Shown one piece after another: positions 1 to 11,230 of a stretch of 64,000 nt of DNA. The notes under the pieces were generated by a model. That model saw only the letters and a program-made list of their open reading frames with translations, searched no databases and was not told where the DNA came from. Position 1 is the stretch's first letter. The number at the start of each line of letters is the position of its first letter. The stretch is from Spinacia oleracea. Lineage: Eukaryota; Streptophyta; Magnoliopsida; Caryophyllales; Amaranthaceae. The stretch spans positions 108,162,141 to 108,226,140 of the forward strand of contig NC_079487.1 in NCBI RefSeq assembly GCF_020520425.1. The letters run 5' to 3'. The position numbers and the translations under genes are program-made.

Positions 1-197
1 GCAATAAGTAGTACAAGAGGGATTATTTCAATGAAGAATCATTCTTTGCTAGTTAGTTGATAATATGACATATTTCTATCGAGAGAAGATTTACGTGGCA
101 CATATATTATACTGAGTTTATAAACCGGTAACCGATCATCAAATACGAAAAGTCAAATTAGAGTAGACTAGATAATCGTGTTATCTCGTCTTAGCAA
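1..197. other. Intergenic, nothing recognised
   Basis: This AT-rich flank of the Mutator-like element at 207-4578 shows no coding or RNA signal that I can support. Confidence 0.5.
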
Positions 198-389
198 AAT
201 CTCATGTACAAACTTTTGTATAAGGCGGTCTTTCTTGTAAGACCACCTTATAACTGAGTTGGGCTCAATTCTCACGGATCAACACGCGGATCTTGGGTAT
301 TCGGGTTCACAGGCGGGTCTGACAATTCAGATACTATAAAATCCTCTTTGTCCATTTCTTTTCGTTTTATTTGTTAATTATTTCTCTCT

Positions 390-830
390 CATCAACGGGA
401 CTCTCTCCCTCTCCGCCTCTCCCTCTCCTCGAATTGCCGCGCCGCCGTCGTCGTTTGTACCTCGCCGCCGACGCCGTCGTCTGTACCTCGTCGTCGCCAT
501 CCGTACCTCCGCGTTGTTGAGGTAAATCTTCCATCTCTCTCCTCCATCCTCCATCCTCCTTCAATTCTTTAACTCTTCAATTCTCCTTCATTCCATCCTT
601 AATTATTCTCTCCATTTTGACTTGCTGTTCAGATCGGTGGGCCAAAGGAAGGAGAAGAGCCGCGGTTTCGCCGTCGAAGTCTTTGTCTCCTAGTTTGATT
701 ATTAGTATCCGGCGAGCCACCGCGTGACGGCGATTGTGATGGTCGTTACCGATGTGGATTTTCCGTGAAAGATGCTTCATCTCCGGCAATTCCTCTCGTC
801 GCTGCTGCATCCAAGGTATATCTCTCTCTT
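390..830 (+). other. GC-rich block in copy A, exon-like
   Basis: A pyrimidine- and GC-rich block unlike its AT-rich surroundings ends at a good splice donor (CCAAG|GTATAT, exon end 815). The next plausible acceptor is CTGCAG|CTGAGG, with exon start 1342. One frame stays open across the join into the 33-bp repeat array, but I see no ATG for it upstream. It may be a captured gene fragment or the leader of a transposon transcript. Coding status is unproven. Confidence 0.3.
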
Positions 831-1350
831 TCTATCCTCACTTTGAGCGTCCTTTTTCTTTCAGTTCCTTTTCCAAATTGAAATCTAAACCTTAATTGAA
901 TATCCGATTATCTAAATAAGGAATTCTGGCGTTTTATTTCAAATCAATTGGTTTCATTTCTTTTCTAGGGTTTATGTTAATTACTAATTGCAATTAGTGA
1001 TTCGGTTCGAGTTAATTAGAATTCAGTATGTCAACTTGAAGATGTTGAATCACAGTAGTATTTTTCAGTTGTTGAATCAGCTGTTACAGTCTCATTTCCC
1101 TCATTTTTTGTTTGAATTTTGCGTGTACTAAATAGGAGTAATTGTTTCTGTTGAACGATTTAAGTTGCCGAAGCCTTATGAGCTATGCGGCAGAGTCTAC
1201 TGTGACACCTGCCGCTTTGGTTTCGTGTCTGCAAAAGAATTTCTTACTTGGCTTAGTGCCTTAATGTAGTTGTTGCTTTTGTTTCTTGCTGTTGCGTTTT
1301 TTTATGTTATTTTGTGATATCTATTCTGTTGATATCTGCAGCTGAGGTTT

Positions 1351-1515
1351 TTGACACAGGAGCCACAGTTCAGTGGAGCTGCAATGACACATGAGCCACA
1401 GTTCAGTGGAGCTGCAATGACACATGAGCCACAGTTCAGTGGAGTTGCAATGACACATGAGCCACAGTTCAGTGGAGCTGTAATGACACATGAGCCACAG
1501 TTCAGTGGAGCTGCA
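1351..1515 (+). repeat. 33-bp minisatellite, five units
   Basis: Five head-to-tail 33-bp units start at 1351, 1384, 1417, 1450 and 1483, with only one or two differences per unit. Because 33 is a multiple of three, the plus frame stays open and repeats an 11-residue unit, MTHEPQFSGAA. It runs to a stop near 1593. The first unit begins nine bases after a consensus splice acceptor. The array lies inside transposon copy A. Confidence 0.9.
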
Positions 1516-1731
1516 ATGCCACGACAATTCTGGTACAAGATTGGTTTTCAGAAACACAACCAACACGTACTCAAGGTGCACACTGTGATGTAGTGCTGTG
1601 AGCCTGTGATGGTCAAGAATCCCTAGCCACACCATTGAGGTCCGATTTATTGTCACAGGCTTCAACGGCATGAGATCTTAAGGCCGCCACGCTAACAACA
1701 TTGTTATTGATTTATTTTATGTATTTTAGAA

Positions 1732-3480
1732 ATGATTAAATTGGTTTTAGTTAACAATACTTTTGTAATATTTAGTTATAAATTTTATCATTTTGTTACA
1801 TTCTTTTGCAATAAAGTCGTTTTTTCTTTAGTTAAGAATAATTATGTTTTAGTTAAGAAGAAATTCATTGTAGTTAAAGTTAAATTTGTATTAGTTGAAA
1901 CTATTTTTTGTTTTAGTTATGAATAAAGTCGTTTTAGTTAAGATTAAATTTGTTTTAGTTAACAATAAATTTTTGAGGTTTATTTATGATTTAATAAAAA
2001 ATTGTTGTGATTTTATGAGTTTAGTTAAGAATAGTTTTGTTTTAGTTAAGAATAATTTTATTTTATTTAAGTTACAATTGTTATAGTTAAGAATAGTTTC
2101 GTTTTAGTTATGAAAAATTTTGTTGTAATTAAAATAATTTTGTTTTAGTTAATTTGAAATTCAATTAGTTAAGCAATATAACCAATTAGTTAAGTACTGG
2201 AATTAATTAGTTAAGCAACAAAATCAATTAGTTAAACACTATGACCAATTAGTTAATCATTGGAACTAATTAGTTAAGCACCGTGACCAATTAGTTAATC
2301 ATTGGAACTAATTAGTTAAGTGATGCAACCAATTAGTTAATTAATGAAACTAATTAGTTAAGTAATGCAACCAATTAGTTAAGTAATGAAACTAATTAGT
2401 TAAGTAATGCAATCAATTAGTTAATCAATGGAACTAATTAGTTAAGGAATTGAACCAATTACTTAAAGAATAGAACCAACTAGTTAAGCAATGGAACCAA
2501 TTACTTAATCAATGGAACTAATTAGTTAAGCAATTGAATAAATTAGTTAATCAACGGAACCAATAAATTTATAGTTATAAAGAAAGTATTAATTAAGCCT
2601 GGAATTCAATTAGTTAAGCAATAAAAATAATTAGTTAACCTATTAAACCAATAAGTTAATCAATGGAACCAATTAGTGAAGATTGAATTCGTTTTAAGGT
2701 GGAAATAAATTCTTTTTAGTTAATAATAATTTTGGTTTGGTTATGATTTTTTTTGAAATTTAGTTATGATTTTCTAAGTTGAGCCTGATATTCAATTAAG
2801 TTAAGCATGACATTCAATTAGTTAAGCAATGAAATTCAATTAGTTAAGCAATGAAACCATTTAGTTAAACTTGAAATTCAATTATTTAAGCTATGCAACC
2901 AATTAGTTAAGCATGACATTCAATTAGTTAAGCAATGAAACCAATTAGTAACTTGAAATTCAATTAGTTAAGCCATGCAACCAATTAGTTAAGCCTGACA
3001 TTCAATTAGTTAAGCAATGATATTTAGTAGTTAACGCAATGAAACAAATTAGTTAAGAAATAAAACCAAATAGTTAAACCTAAAATTCAATTAGTTAAGC
3101 AATGAAACCAATTAGTCAAGCATGACATTCAATTAAGTTAAGCATGACATTCAATTAGTTAAGCAATGAAACCATTTAGTTAAACTTGAAATTCAATTAG
3201 TTAAGCTATACAACCAATTAGTTAAGCATGACATTCAATTAGTTAAGCAATGAAACCAATTAGTTAAACTTGAAATTCAATTAGTTAAGCTATGTAACCA
3301 ATTAGTTAAGCATGACATTCAATTAGTTAAGCAATGATATTTAGTAGTTAACGCAATGAAACAAATTAGTTAAGAAATAAAACCAAATAGTTAAACCTAA
3401 AATTCAATTAGTTAAGCAATGAAATCAATTAGTCAAGTCTTACGTTCAATTAGTTAAGCAATAAAACTCTAAGTGTATTA
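1732..3480 (+). repeat. TTAGTTAA satellite-like array in copy A
   Basis: This is a degenerate tandem array whose core unit is about 21-24 bp around AATTAGTTAAGCAATG. The first 400 bp have a looser form (TTTTAGTTAAGAATA). Near the 3' end there is a higher-order duplication of about 317 bp: the variant TATTTAGTAGTTAACG occurs at 3021 and again at 3338. The reverse complement of the same core fills copy B at 34080-35170, so the array belongs to the element family. Confidence 0.85.
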
Positions 3481-3942
3481 ATATTTAACTTAGAGGCTGT
3501 CTAAGGGACTCGAATATTCTGACCTGAATATCAATCATTCCTAAATCTAAGACTATTTGTGTCTATATCTGAACCGTCATGCCCATATTCACTTGTTGAA
3601 CCGAAAAAATGCCAAAACAATAACAAAAACGTCACGAGAAATAGCATAGAACCATTTTTTTTTACTAAAACCATGAATAACAAAGTTCACCAGCTCATAC
3701 AAAATTTCAGAAACAAAAAATTACTCAAATGCAAAAAATATAACTAAAAACCATTTCGTAACTAAAGATAAGAAAATTATCACTAAAACCATACAATTTA
3801 TCACTAAAACCATACAATTTATTACTAGAACCATGAATAACTCAATGGAATTAGAACACAACTGACAATTCTTCACTCCTCAGTTCCTGCTTCTAACACC
3901 CAACCAGATAAAAATAACATTATTCTCAAACATTAAAGCTTC

Positions 3943-4480
3943 ATGATGCTACCGTCGCCGTCGCCGGCCGTCGTGGTGTCGATCCGAAGACTCGTCTTCT
4001 CCTTCTTTTCTCGTTGTTCCTTGCAGCAAGCTTCCACCAACTGCACCTCCACCACCTACTTCTGTCATTTGACTCTACCGCACCTCCACCATCTTATCGA
4101 AACCCACCGTCTTCCTAGCAGCACTAGCCGCATCTCCACCACCGTCATCGCCACCTCTTGTCATATCTACCAAATTCATCAAAAACCTAAATCGCAATTC
4201 AACAAAATCAAAGAAATAAAACCGAAAACCTGAAAACTTCAAGCGGAATCCATGGCCGCGAGCATCTATGGTCGGCGGAGAATACGAGGCGGAGAGGAGG
4301 AGAGATCGAGGAAGGAGAAGATAGAATGAAGGTGGCTAGGGTTTTGTAGGGACGGCGACGAGGAGGTAGTGCTTGAGTTTTGGAGGAGAGAGGGAGAGAG
4401 GGGGCTGAGATCCAGAGATTTTTGGAGGAGAGAGAAAGAGGCTAAGAAGAGAGAAGGGGAAAGTGAGAAACCAGACAAAA
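3943..4480. other. Second GC-rich block in copy A
   Basis: A GC-rich stretch is followed by an AG-rich one (GGAGAGAG motifs). Open frames exist on both strands (96 codons plus, 70 codons minus) but their products are low-complexity Ser/Thr/His or Ser/Leu. I read this as a captured UTR or promoter-like fragment, not a working gene. Confidence 0.35.
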
Positions 4481-4587
4481 AAATCGATTTATATCGCGCG
4501 TGAGCCCACGCGCGCGTGGTTGTCTCACCTGGTCTTTCCTACACGCGCCTGTGAGGCGGTCTTACCGAAAAGTAGCTGAATCTCATG

Positions 4588-5110
4588 TGCTTGAATTGAA
4601 GAAATCTACTAATTGATGATAAATATATTTTTTTATACAAATTCTTGATTCATCAAAAGTGTTGGTATCATACTTTATTCGCATCATCTTAAATTTCTAT
4701 ACTATTTAATTATTAATATTTTTAATTGTATACTACTAAAAGTTATAAATTGGATATTTTGAAAATATATATACAGATTAACCCAATAGCAATTAAAAAA
4801 TACGATTTTTTTCTTTACGTATTACGGTATTGATAATAATATAGTTAAAGTTTATAAATAAATAGTATGAAAAGTAAAATAATGTATCTATTAAAAAACG
4901 AAAAAACGGTTTTTCCCTTCATTTAAATATTATACAACGTAGTACTACCAATAATGTCACCCAACAACGTACGTACACACATAGCGGGATACATGTCGTA
5001 TGAGCTGAGAGGACTGAATCAAATACAAGTATACAATAAAACCGCCGGCAGGACATTAAAAAACCACACCAGCCGGCCTAACGGCCGTCCGTCCGGTAGA
5101 GGATTAGTAG
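4588..5110. other. AT-rich spacer upstream of the knottin gene
   Basis: No gene or RNA is visible. The last 150 bp before the TATA box carry a G+C-richer stretch (about 5040-5100, several CCGGC motifs) that probably belongs to the promoter of the gene at 5194. Confidence 0.4.
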
Positions 5111-5118
5111 TATAAATA
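5111..5118 (+). promoter_or_regulatory. TATA box of the knottin gene
   Basis: TATAAATA lies 83 bp upstream of the ATG at 5194, a normal distance for a short plant 5' leader. No other TATA sequence lies closer to the ATG. Confidence 0.6.
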
Positions 5119-5193
5119 GCAAGTGTTACATATATTGGAAATTCATCCTCCCAAACAATTAAAAGAAATAAGAATTACTAATAATTACTAGCA

Positions 5194-6001
5194 ATGGATA
5201 AAAGAATCATGCAAGCCTCCTTTTTCATTCTGCTATCAGGTTTTCTTCTCATCCTTTTAATCTTCAATTATATTGTTAATTTTATATCACGTATGTATTT
5301 ATGTGTAGTCGTGTACGCACCGATAAAAGTTCGATAATTATTACTCTATATCGATATTTTCGGAAATTTTGTCATAAACTACCCTGTAAAAACTGGTTTC
5401 TATGAAAAACTAGTTTATATAAAAAAATGTTGTAATTATAAACTACCTTCTTTCCTTTCATTTCTCTTCATTTTCTCTTAAAGTTTGCATTCTTCCTTAA
5501 TTTTCTACATTAAGTTAATTATAAAATAATTTTATGCATAGTATAATAAGTTAGTTTTTCACAAAATTGGTACTTATAATTAAGGTAGTTCATGACAAAT
5601 AAATTTCATTTTTTCCATAATTTTTTTCATTTTTACTTTTAGTTTGGAAGTCGATCACACTTTAATAAGTAGGACGTATATATTTTCATACTATATAGGT
5701 ATTACTTATATATTGACCTTAATTTGATATGGAAATTATAGTGATGGTGGTCCAGCTAATTAGCTTGAAGGTGGAAGCTCAGATGTGTCTAGAACATGAT
5801 TTTCCATGTGACCCTGTGGAAATTATAAAGGGTACATCTCCAAAATGTTGTGGTGACCTTATATGCCATAACATTGGAGGAGATGAATTTGTATGTGAAG
5901 AAGGACCTTGCGCGGGTGAACCTCAGCATGAATGTGATCCTATTTTTTTCCCATGTTGCCCTTTGACTGGGTTGACCTGCACAAATAACATATGCCAGTG
6001 A
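5194..6001 (+). CDS. Secreted double-knottin cysteine-rich peptide
   Basis: Exon 1 is 5194-5239 (46 nt) and exon 2 is 5742-6001 (260 nt). The 502-bp GT-AG intron splits the signal peptide in phase 1. The product is 101 residues. An N-terminal hydrophobic segment (FFILLSVMVVQLISL) is probably cleaved after VEA, leaving about 73 residues. The mature part has 12 cysteines in two successive C-C-CC-C-C modules. Loop sizes are 6, 12, 0, 4 and 9 in the first, and 7, 6, 0, 6 and 4 in the second. That is the inhibitor cystine-knot spacing of plant knottins, which include antimicrobial peptides and protease or amylase inhibitors; most have one module. A role in defence is inference. The target is unknown. 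ATG choice rests on the signal peptide and TATA distance. Confidence 0.8.
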
Positions 6002-6502
6002 TTGTGAATTCCATTTCAATTCTAAATTCTTATCTATGATGCACGTACATTCGACTACGGCCGGCTTCTCGTAATTCAACTTTATATTATATGTTTGTTA
6101 AATTTCCTTGTGGTCTGTGACTTGGATAGTCATGGCTTGGAGTGTACTTTGGATTTTGTTTTGTTATACGTGTGCGGTTGCGGTGTGCCAATATATGTTT
6201 GGTCCGATGATACTAGCTTTAATAGGCAACTATTAAACCTACCATATTTGTATGTACTCTTAAGTCTTACTAGAGTGCATTTACGTAACAAGATCGAATG
6301 AATATAACTGTTTCTCTTCTTTCTCTTGTTTACTTCGTTTGTCCCTACTATACGTGGGTAATCGGTAATGGACTCGCTTATATATGCATTATGCATACAT
6401 ATGCGTTGGAAATTCTTGTTGAGAAAACAAAACAAAAGAGTGAAATGTGTAAAGTGAGAAATGTCCTACATTGCTAGAATCAACTAATCTATCTATCTAT
6501 TA
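6002..6502. other. 3' flank of the knottin gene
   Basis: Probable 3' UTR followed by AT-rich spacer. Several short frames occur but none has family features. Confidence 0.4.
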
Positions 6503-6902
6503 TCTATACCTAGTCTTTAAAAAGGAAGACCATGGATTTTTAGATTACATGTGTCATCCTCATCTCTCACCATTAAATTGTTCTTTTTTTTCAATTTTTC
6601 CTTTTGCTATTTATTATACGAAGTATTTTCCGCTTCAACACGTACCCCTTTTCCAGTTCATCTTCCTCATTCAACATCAATTCATCATTTAATTCATATA
6701 ACCTCTTCCACTCCATCTCCCTCTTTAACACTTGATATTAATTAACCATCTAATTTATATATTTTTCAACTTTCAAATTTTACCTTTATATAAAACATAT
6801 GTTTTCACTAAAATCACAAGCACTCGACAAAATTAGTACTTTAAAAGTCCGCTTAACAACCACTATATAATTGCCCATTCATTAAATGGGCTCAGAAGCT
6901 AG
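6503..6902 (+). mobile_element. Non-autonomous Helitron-like element, copy 1
   Basis: It begins TCTATACCTAG after an A and ends CTAG before a T, the A|T insertion pattern of Helitrons. Just upstream of the end is a small hairpin (GCCCATT ... AATGGGC). There is no Rep/helicase coding. A second copy at about 9919-10388 shares most of its length, including CTTAACAACCACTATATAAT near the 3' end. Confidence 0.7.
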
Positions 6903-7606
6903 TTTCTTAATTTATATATTGGGGTATGGGTATGTTTTTTGTCTAATAAAGCAGTAAGGAGCCTTGGTGGACACACTCACACATGCATGTAGGCTGGCCA
7001 GGTTGAGCTCGGGCGTTATGATGTGCAGGTGGGCTGTGGGCCTACCTTCTTTTGCGGAACCCTTCCCTTTCCGGGTTGACCATTGTTACCGGAATTATGA
7101 TTGTTACAAAATTATTCCGGAACCGTTGCGAATTGATTAACCTTAATAAGCATTATTCTATCATTATATTTTAGCCTTCAATGTGTAGCGGTTCCCATTG
7201 ATGGTCATTATTCAATATCCATTTTGACTCTTCATTTCCCATTCTTGATATTATAAATCTTCTCGTTTTCGTACACCAAAAGAGATATATACAAAAGTGT
7301 CCATACACATTGATCTTCTCATTGATATATGAGCAGATAGCCAATCATTGATACATGAATTACGTAAGCAGCTATCGAATTAGTGTAGCTCATATGAACA
7401 GGTAGCTGAGATAAAAATAGAAAAGGTAAAATAAAAAAATTAATTATAATAAAATTAAATATTATAGAGAGCTACGTAGTACGAAGTATAATATTATAAC
7501 CAACCAATGGAAACTTTGTAATTAGAATTTTGATATGACAAATTTAGCTAAACCACCTTATAGCCATCATTAAAGTTGCTCTTACTAGTGTCGACTAATA
7601 GGTTGT
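6903..7606. other. Intergenic spacer
   Basis: AT-rich sequence with a short GC-richer patch near 6990-7090. I see no gene, tRNA or clear transposon end. Confidence 0.4.
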
Positions 7607-7614
7607 GCTGTGCA

Positions 7615-8238
7615 TAGGGGTGGCAATGGATCGGGTTTGGATCGGGTGAGCTAAGGCTCAATCCGCATCTGTCCATGACATTTCATCTGTCATCCAACCC
7701 ATCCATCATCCGTAAAATTCTTCATCCACATACGATCCATCCATCATCCACGGGTGATTCGGGTGGGTCGGGTGAGAATCGGGTGAAATATATTTGAAGA
7801 TATATAAAAACAACTTAAACTGACACATATTGCAATTAGGAATATTTAGTCCACATATAGTCCACATATAGTCCACATGAATATTTTTCTTTTTGAAAAA
7901 CCATAGCATAACTTTTGCAAATCTTTAGATTTATCTTTGTGTTATCCTAGTAAGGGAACGTTACGCTTATGTCTAGTATAGTTTTATTTACAATAAATAA
8001 ATATATTATGAAAGTAATTGATGATAAATTATATCATACAAATAATGTAATAGGTTGATGGATCGGGTGGGGGGTAGGATGTACCTTCATCCATATCCGA
8101 CCCACCCGTCATCCGATCCATCCATCATCCGATCCATCCATCATCCATCAACCATCCGCTTATTTTTGGGTTTTCGTCCATATAATCTGAATCGGGTGGA
8201 TGTATATCCATCGAATTCGGTTGAAATTACCAACCCTA
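7615..8238. mobile_element. Non-autonomous hAT-like element
   Basis: The termini are TAGGGGTGGCAAT and the inverted ATTACCAACCCTA. The 8-bp flanks are gctgtgca (7607-7614) and gttgtgca (8239-8246), seven of eight identical; 8-bp duplications are the hAT hallmark. The interior holds many CATCCATC / GGATCGGGT motifs and no transposase. Confidence 0.65.
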
Positions 8239-8246
8239 GTTGTGCA

Positions 8247-8539
8247 TCCCAGTCTACAACACTGGCCTCCCAAAAAAATGCCCAAAATCCAGGACCCCAA
8301 TATCTTAGTTAAAGAATATTTAAAGTACATTTTAAACTGATGTAGCTGCTGTGACATAGTGGTATTTTATGAGGGATAGCCAAACAACAGCAAATTATCG
8401 GAGATTGAACCTTTGTAAACTCTCGCCAGACCATTTTTTTTGGGCCCTTAATTACAATATCCGCTCCAGACGATCTAACCAATCCTAATATCACTCTTTC
8501 TTTCTCTCAATTTTCTCTCTTTTATTCCAGTTTTACGTA
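8247..8539. other. Intergenic spacer
   Basis: No supported feature; a few short unconvincing frames on both strands. Confidence 0.4.
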
Positions 8540-8548
8540 CATTTAAAT

Positions 8549-9258
8549 GGAAAATTTGTCAATTACTACCTAGATTTGTAGGTACTTTGCGAATTACTCC
8601 CTAACTTGTTAAAATTGTAAATTACTACCTAGGTGTTTAGTTATTATTATCAATTGCTACCTTAGTCCAATTAGTCCACTAATGATATTATAATTAACAT
8701 TTAATTATAATTTAATCATTTTAATTAATAAATAAACATTTAAATCCAAAAAAAGTCTCAAAATTAAATCCCAGAAATTACCCAAAATTAAAAAATATCC
8801 AAAAAATCAAAAAAAAATTGAACTTTTTTTTTTCGGATTGTTGTTTTGGATATTTAAAAAATTAATTTTTTTTTTGGGTAATTTCGGAAAAAAATTCAAA
8901 ATTATAAATCCCGAAAAAAAAATTGTGAAAATATTTTTTCCAACAAAAAAATCTCAAATATTTTTGGTAATTTCTAAAATTTTTGTTTGAGGGAGTTTAA
9001 ATTTTTTTGGTTATTTTCGGATTATCTTATTTAATTAGTTTTGGATTTTTTAAAAACTTTTAATTAATTAATTAGAATAATTAAAGAATGATTAACAATT
9101 GATTATGATATAATTATTGACTAATTGACCGAAATATAGGCTAAGGTAGTAGTTGGCAACAATAACTAAATACCTAGGTAGTAATTTGCAACTTTTAACA
9201 AGCTAGGTAGTAATTCGCAAAGTCACTAAACACCTAGGTAGTAATTGGCAAATCTTCC
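8549..9258. mobile_element. Fold-back element with TIRs of about 140 bp
   Basis: The left arm starts GGAAAATTTGTCAATTACTACC and the right arm ends with its imperfect complement (GGTAGTAATTGGCAAATCTTCC). Pairing continues for about 140 bp through several CTACCTAG motifs. The 9-bp flanks catttaaat (8540-8548) and tatttaaat (9259-9267) match at eight positions, which fits a Mutator-type MITE. The loop is AT-rich and non-coding. Confidence 0.75.
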
Positions 9259-9267
9259 TATTTAAAT

Positions 9268-9910
9268 ATCATAAAATTCATTCTCTTGATTGCAAACTGT
9301 TGGAATATGGTGGATTGCTCGATTAAAAGCATGGTTTAATTATAATTTAATTAGTAATTAGTAAATGGTTTTCCATTCGAGGGACTTGGATCATTGGTAA
9401 GTTTTGGTTTTCTATATGTGTTAATATTTTTTTTTTATTATTATTTCCATTTCTTTCAATTCTCAATGTATTCTTTTTTAGCATGTAGTGGCCCAAAAAG
9501 AATAAAATTACAAATCAAGAAAAAAAAAAAGATTTAGTACATACAATTATGTATATTAAAATTTTAAGGGTCCACTTTCATACTTAGCAGTTATCACATG
9601 ACCTCCATATCGTATAAGACGGCCCTGGCTCTTACTAAGTACTAACCTGCTAGCATAACCGTTAGATGAAAGGTCTTGCAATCACCCGCTTGCAAGGCAT
9701 TTGTTAGCAATTTCAAGGCATGATCGAAAGCTAACGTTCTGAAAAGGAAAAGGATGTTGAACGTAGTTCAAAAGATAGTTATGTTTAAAATGCTGAAAGC
9801 AGACTTATTCAACTTACCCTAGCTTTCAAATAAGATTTTAAGTCAACGATCAACACATAATTTTGTCAAATGTTGCTTACATGCCATCGTCCAATTAACA
9901 CTTCAACCAA
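9268..9910. other. Intergenic spacer
   Basis: AT-rich. Nothing recognised with confidence. Confidence 0.4.
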
Positions 9911-9918
9911 TCAATACC

Positions 9919-10388
9919 TCAATACCTAGTATTTAAAAAGGATAACCATATATGATTAGTTGGCACGTGTTACCCTATCATATATGATTAGTTGACACGT
10001 ATCACCTTACCATATATGATTAGTTGACACATGTCACCCTCATATATCTTTCATCCATAAATTTGTTTTTTTTTTTTCAATTTTGCATTTTGTTGTTTGT
10101 AATACGAAATATTTTACAGCTTCTACACCTATTTCACTTCATCTTTCTCATTAAACATCAATTCACAATTTAATTCATATATTCATTCAACCGCTTCCAC
10201 TCGGTCACTCCATCTCCCTCTGTAACACTCAAATTAATTCACCAACTAATTTTTTTTAAAAACTTTCACCTCTATATGACTCATCTATTCCCACTAAAAA
10301 CGCAAGCCCTCGATAAAATTAGCATTTTAAAAGACAGCTTAACAACCACTATATAATTGTCCTTTCATTGAACGGGCTCAAAAGCTAG
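9919..10388 (+). mobile_element. Non-autonomous Helitron-like element, copy 2
   Basis: Closely related to 6503-6902 and ending in the same CTAG|T, with a weaker 3' hairpin (mismatched relative to copy 1). Near the 5' end it carries about three tandem units of CATATATGATTAGTTGACAC. The 5' edge is uncertain: TCAATACC occurs at both 9911 and 9919. There is no coding capacity. Confidence 0.6.
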
Positions 10389-10687
10389 TTAAATTTAGTC
10401 AACATCCACGATACTCCGTAGTTAAATTAAGCTGCACTACCATAATACGGAGTAAAACAACATATTTTGTATGGAGTAGTACGTTGTAACATGAACAAAC
10501 TTCTCAATAAAAAGAATGCAACTAAGATAAAGAAACTCCATTAATTTCTTCATTCCTTTATGTTTCTACTCACTTCTTATGGTCTCAATCGCAAATTTTG
10601 TCATCTCAAATTATGTACTCGGTAATAGCTAGTGAAAATCATGAAAATTTTGAATATAATCATTGTGAATAATTTAAAAAATCTCAC
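10389..10687. other. Intergenic spacer
   Basis: AT-rich with TACGGAGTA-type motifs. No gene seen. Confidence 0.4.
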
Positions 10688-10695
10688 GGGATAAT

Positions 10696-11230
10696 CAGTG
10701 GCGTATCCAGGATTTTGAAACAGGGTAGACACAAAAGTACAATATTTTTTTTTTAAAAGGGATACAATAAAAATGACAATTTGCGGAGTACTAATTATAA
10801 TGTTTAAATAAAATTTATCAATTCACCGTTCACCGTTATTTTGTAAATTCTAAGATTTTAAAGATTATACAATATAAATGTATACGGAGTACTCCCTGTT
10901 ATAGAGCAAATAACAAAAAAAACTTTAAAAATATACGAAGTAGAAATTAAAAATCAAATATGACGTGCCACCCCCCAAAAAAATTGAATTTTAAATACTT
11001 GGCCAACTAAAATAAGGTTTATATATATAATATGCAACAAAGAAACATGAAGGCAAGATGTTGGAGTGGTTAGTGAGGAAATCTAGCTATGTAAATGTCC
11101 AAATTGGTCATGGGTTCAACTCCCTATATTAAACAAATTTGTGTTTTTTTTCTTTTTTTAATTACCCTGTCCATTAGAATGATTTTTCAATTAAAAAGCA
11201 GGGTAGACAAATACAGTAGATCCGCCCCTG
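10696..11230. mobile_element. Non-autonomous hAT element with perfect TSD
   Basis: The 5' end CAGTGGCGTATCCAGG and the 3' end, read inverted as CAGGGGCGGATCTACTG, are terminal inverted repeats of the common plant CAGGGGCGGA type. Subterminal CAGGGTAGACA is also inverted at both sides. The direct repeat gggataat is identical at 10688-10695 and 11231-11238. At 535 bp it encodes no transposase. Confidence 0.85.

Larger units (their letters stand above)
207..4578 (+). mobile_element. Non-autonomous Mutator-like element, copy A
   Basis: The element starts TACAAACTTTTGTATAAGGC and ends with an imperfect inverted copy (GGCGGTCTTACCGAAAAGTA). It is flanked by a direct repeat, aatctcatg, at 198-206 and 4579-4587; a 9-bp target duplication is typical of Mutator-like transposons. 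Each terminus is itself palindromic (AAGGCGGTCTT ... AAGACCaCCTT). Inside are a GC-rich block (about 390-830), a 33-bp minisatellite, a long array built on TTAGTTAA, and a second GC-rich block (about 3940-4480). No transposase is visible, so it should need one supplied in trans. The GC-rich blocks resemble host UTR or exon sequence and could be captured gene pieces. A shorter relative lies at 33907-36282 in the opposite orientation. Confidence 0.75.

Noticed and set aside
3559-3747. Small plus frame after the TTAGTTAA array
   Set aside because: Asn/Lys-rich, short, AT-driven, with no homologous frame in copy B.
6095-6435. Plus and minus frames downstream of the knottin gene
   Set aside because: Lie in the probable 3' UTR and have no signal peptide, domain or splice support.
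8055-8312. 85-codon frame rich in His-Pro-Ser
   Set aside because: It translates CATCCATC repeats within a hAT-like element and crosses its end.
11041-11100. Possible tRNA-like sequence near GGTTAGTGAGG
   Set aside because: No complete cloverleaf or T-loop GTTCRANNC could be found; part lies inside a hAT element.
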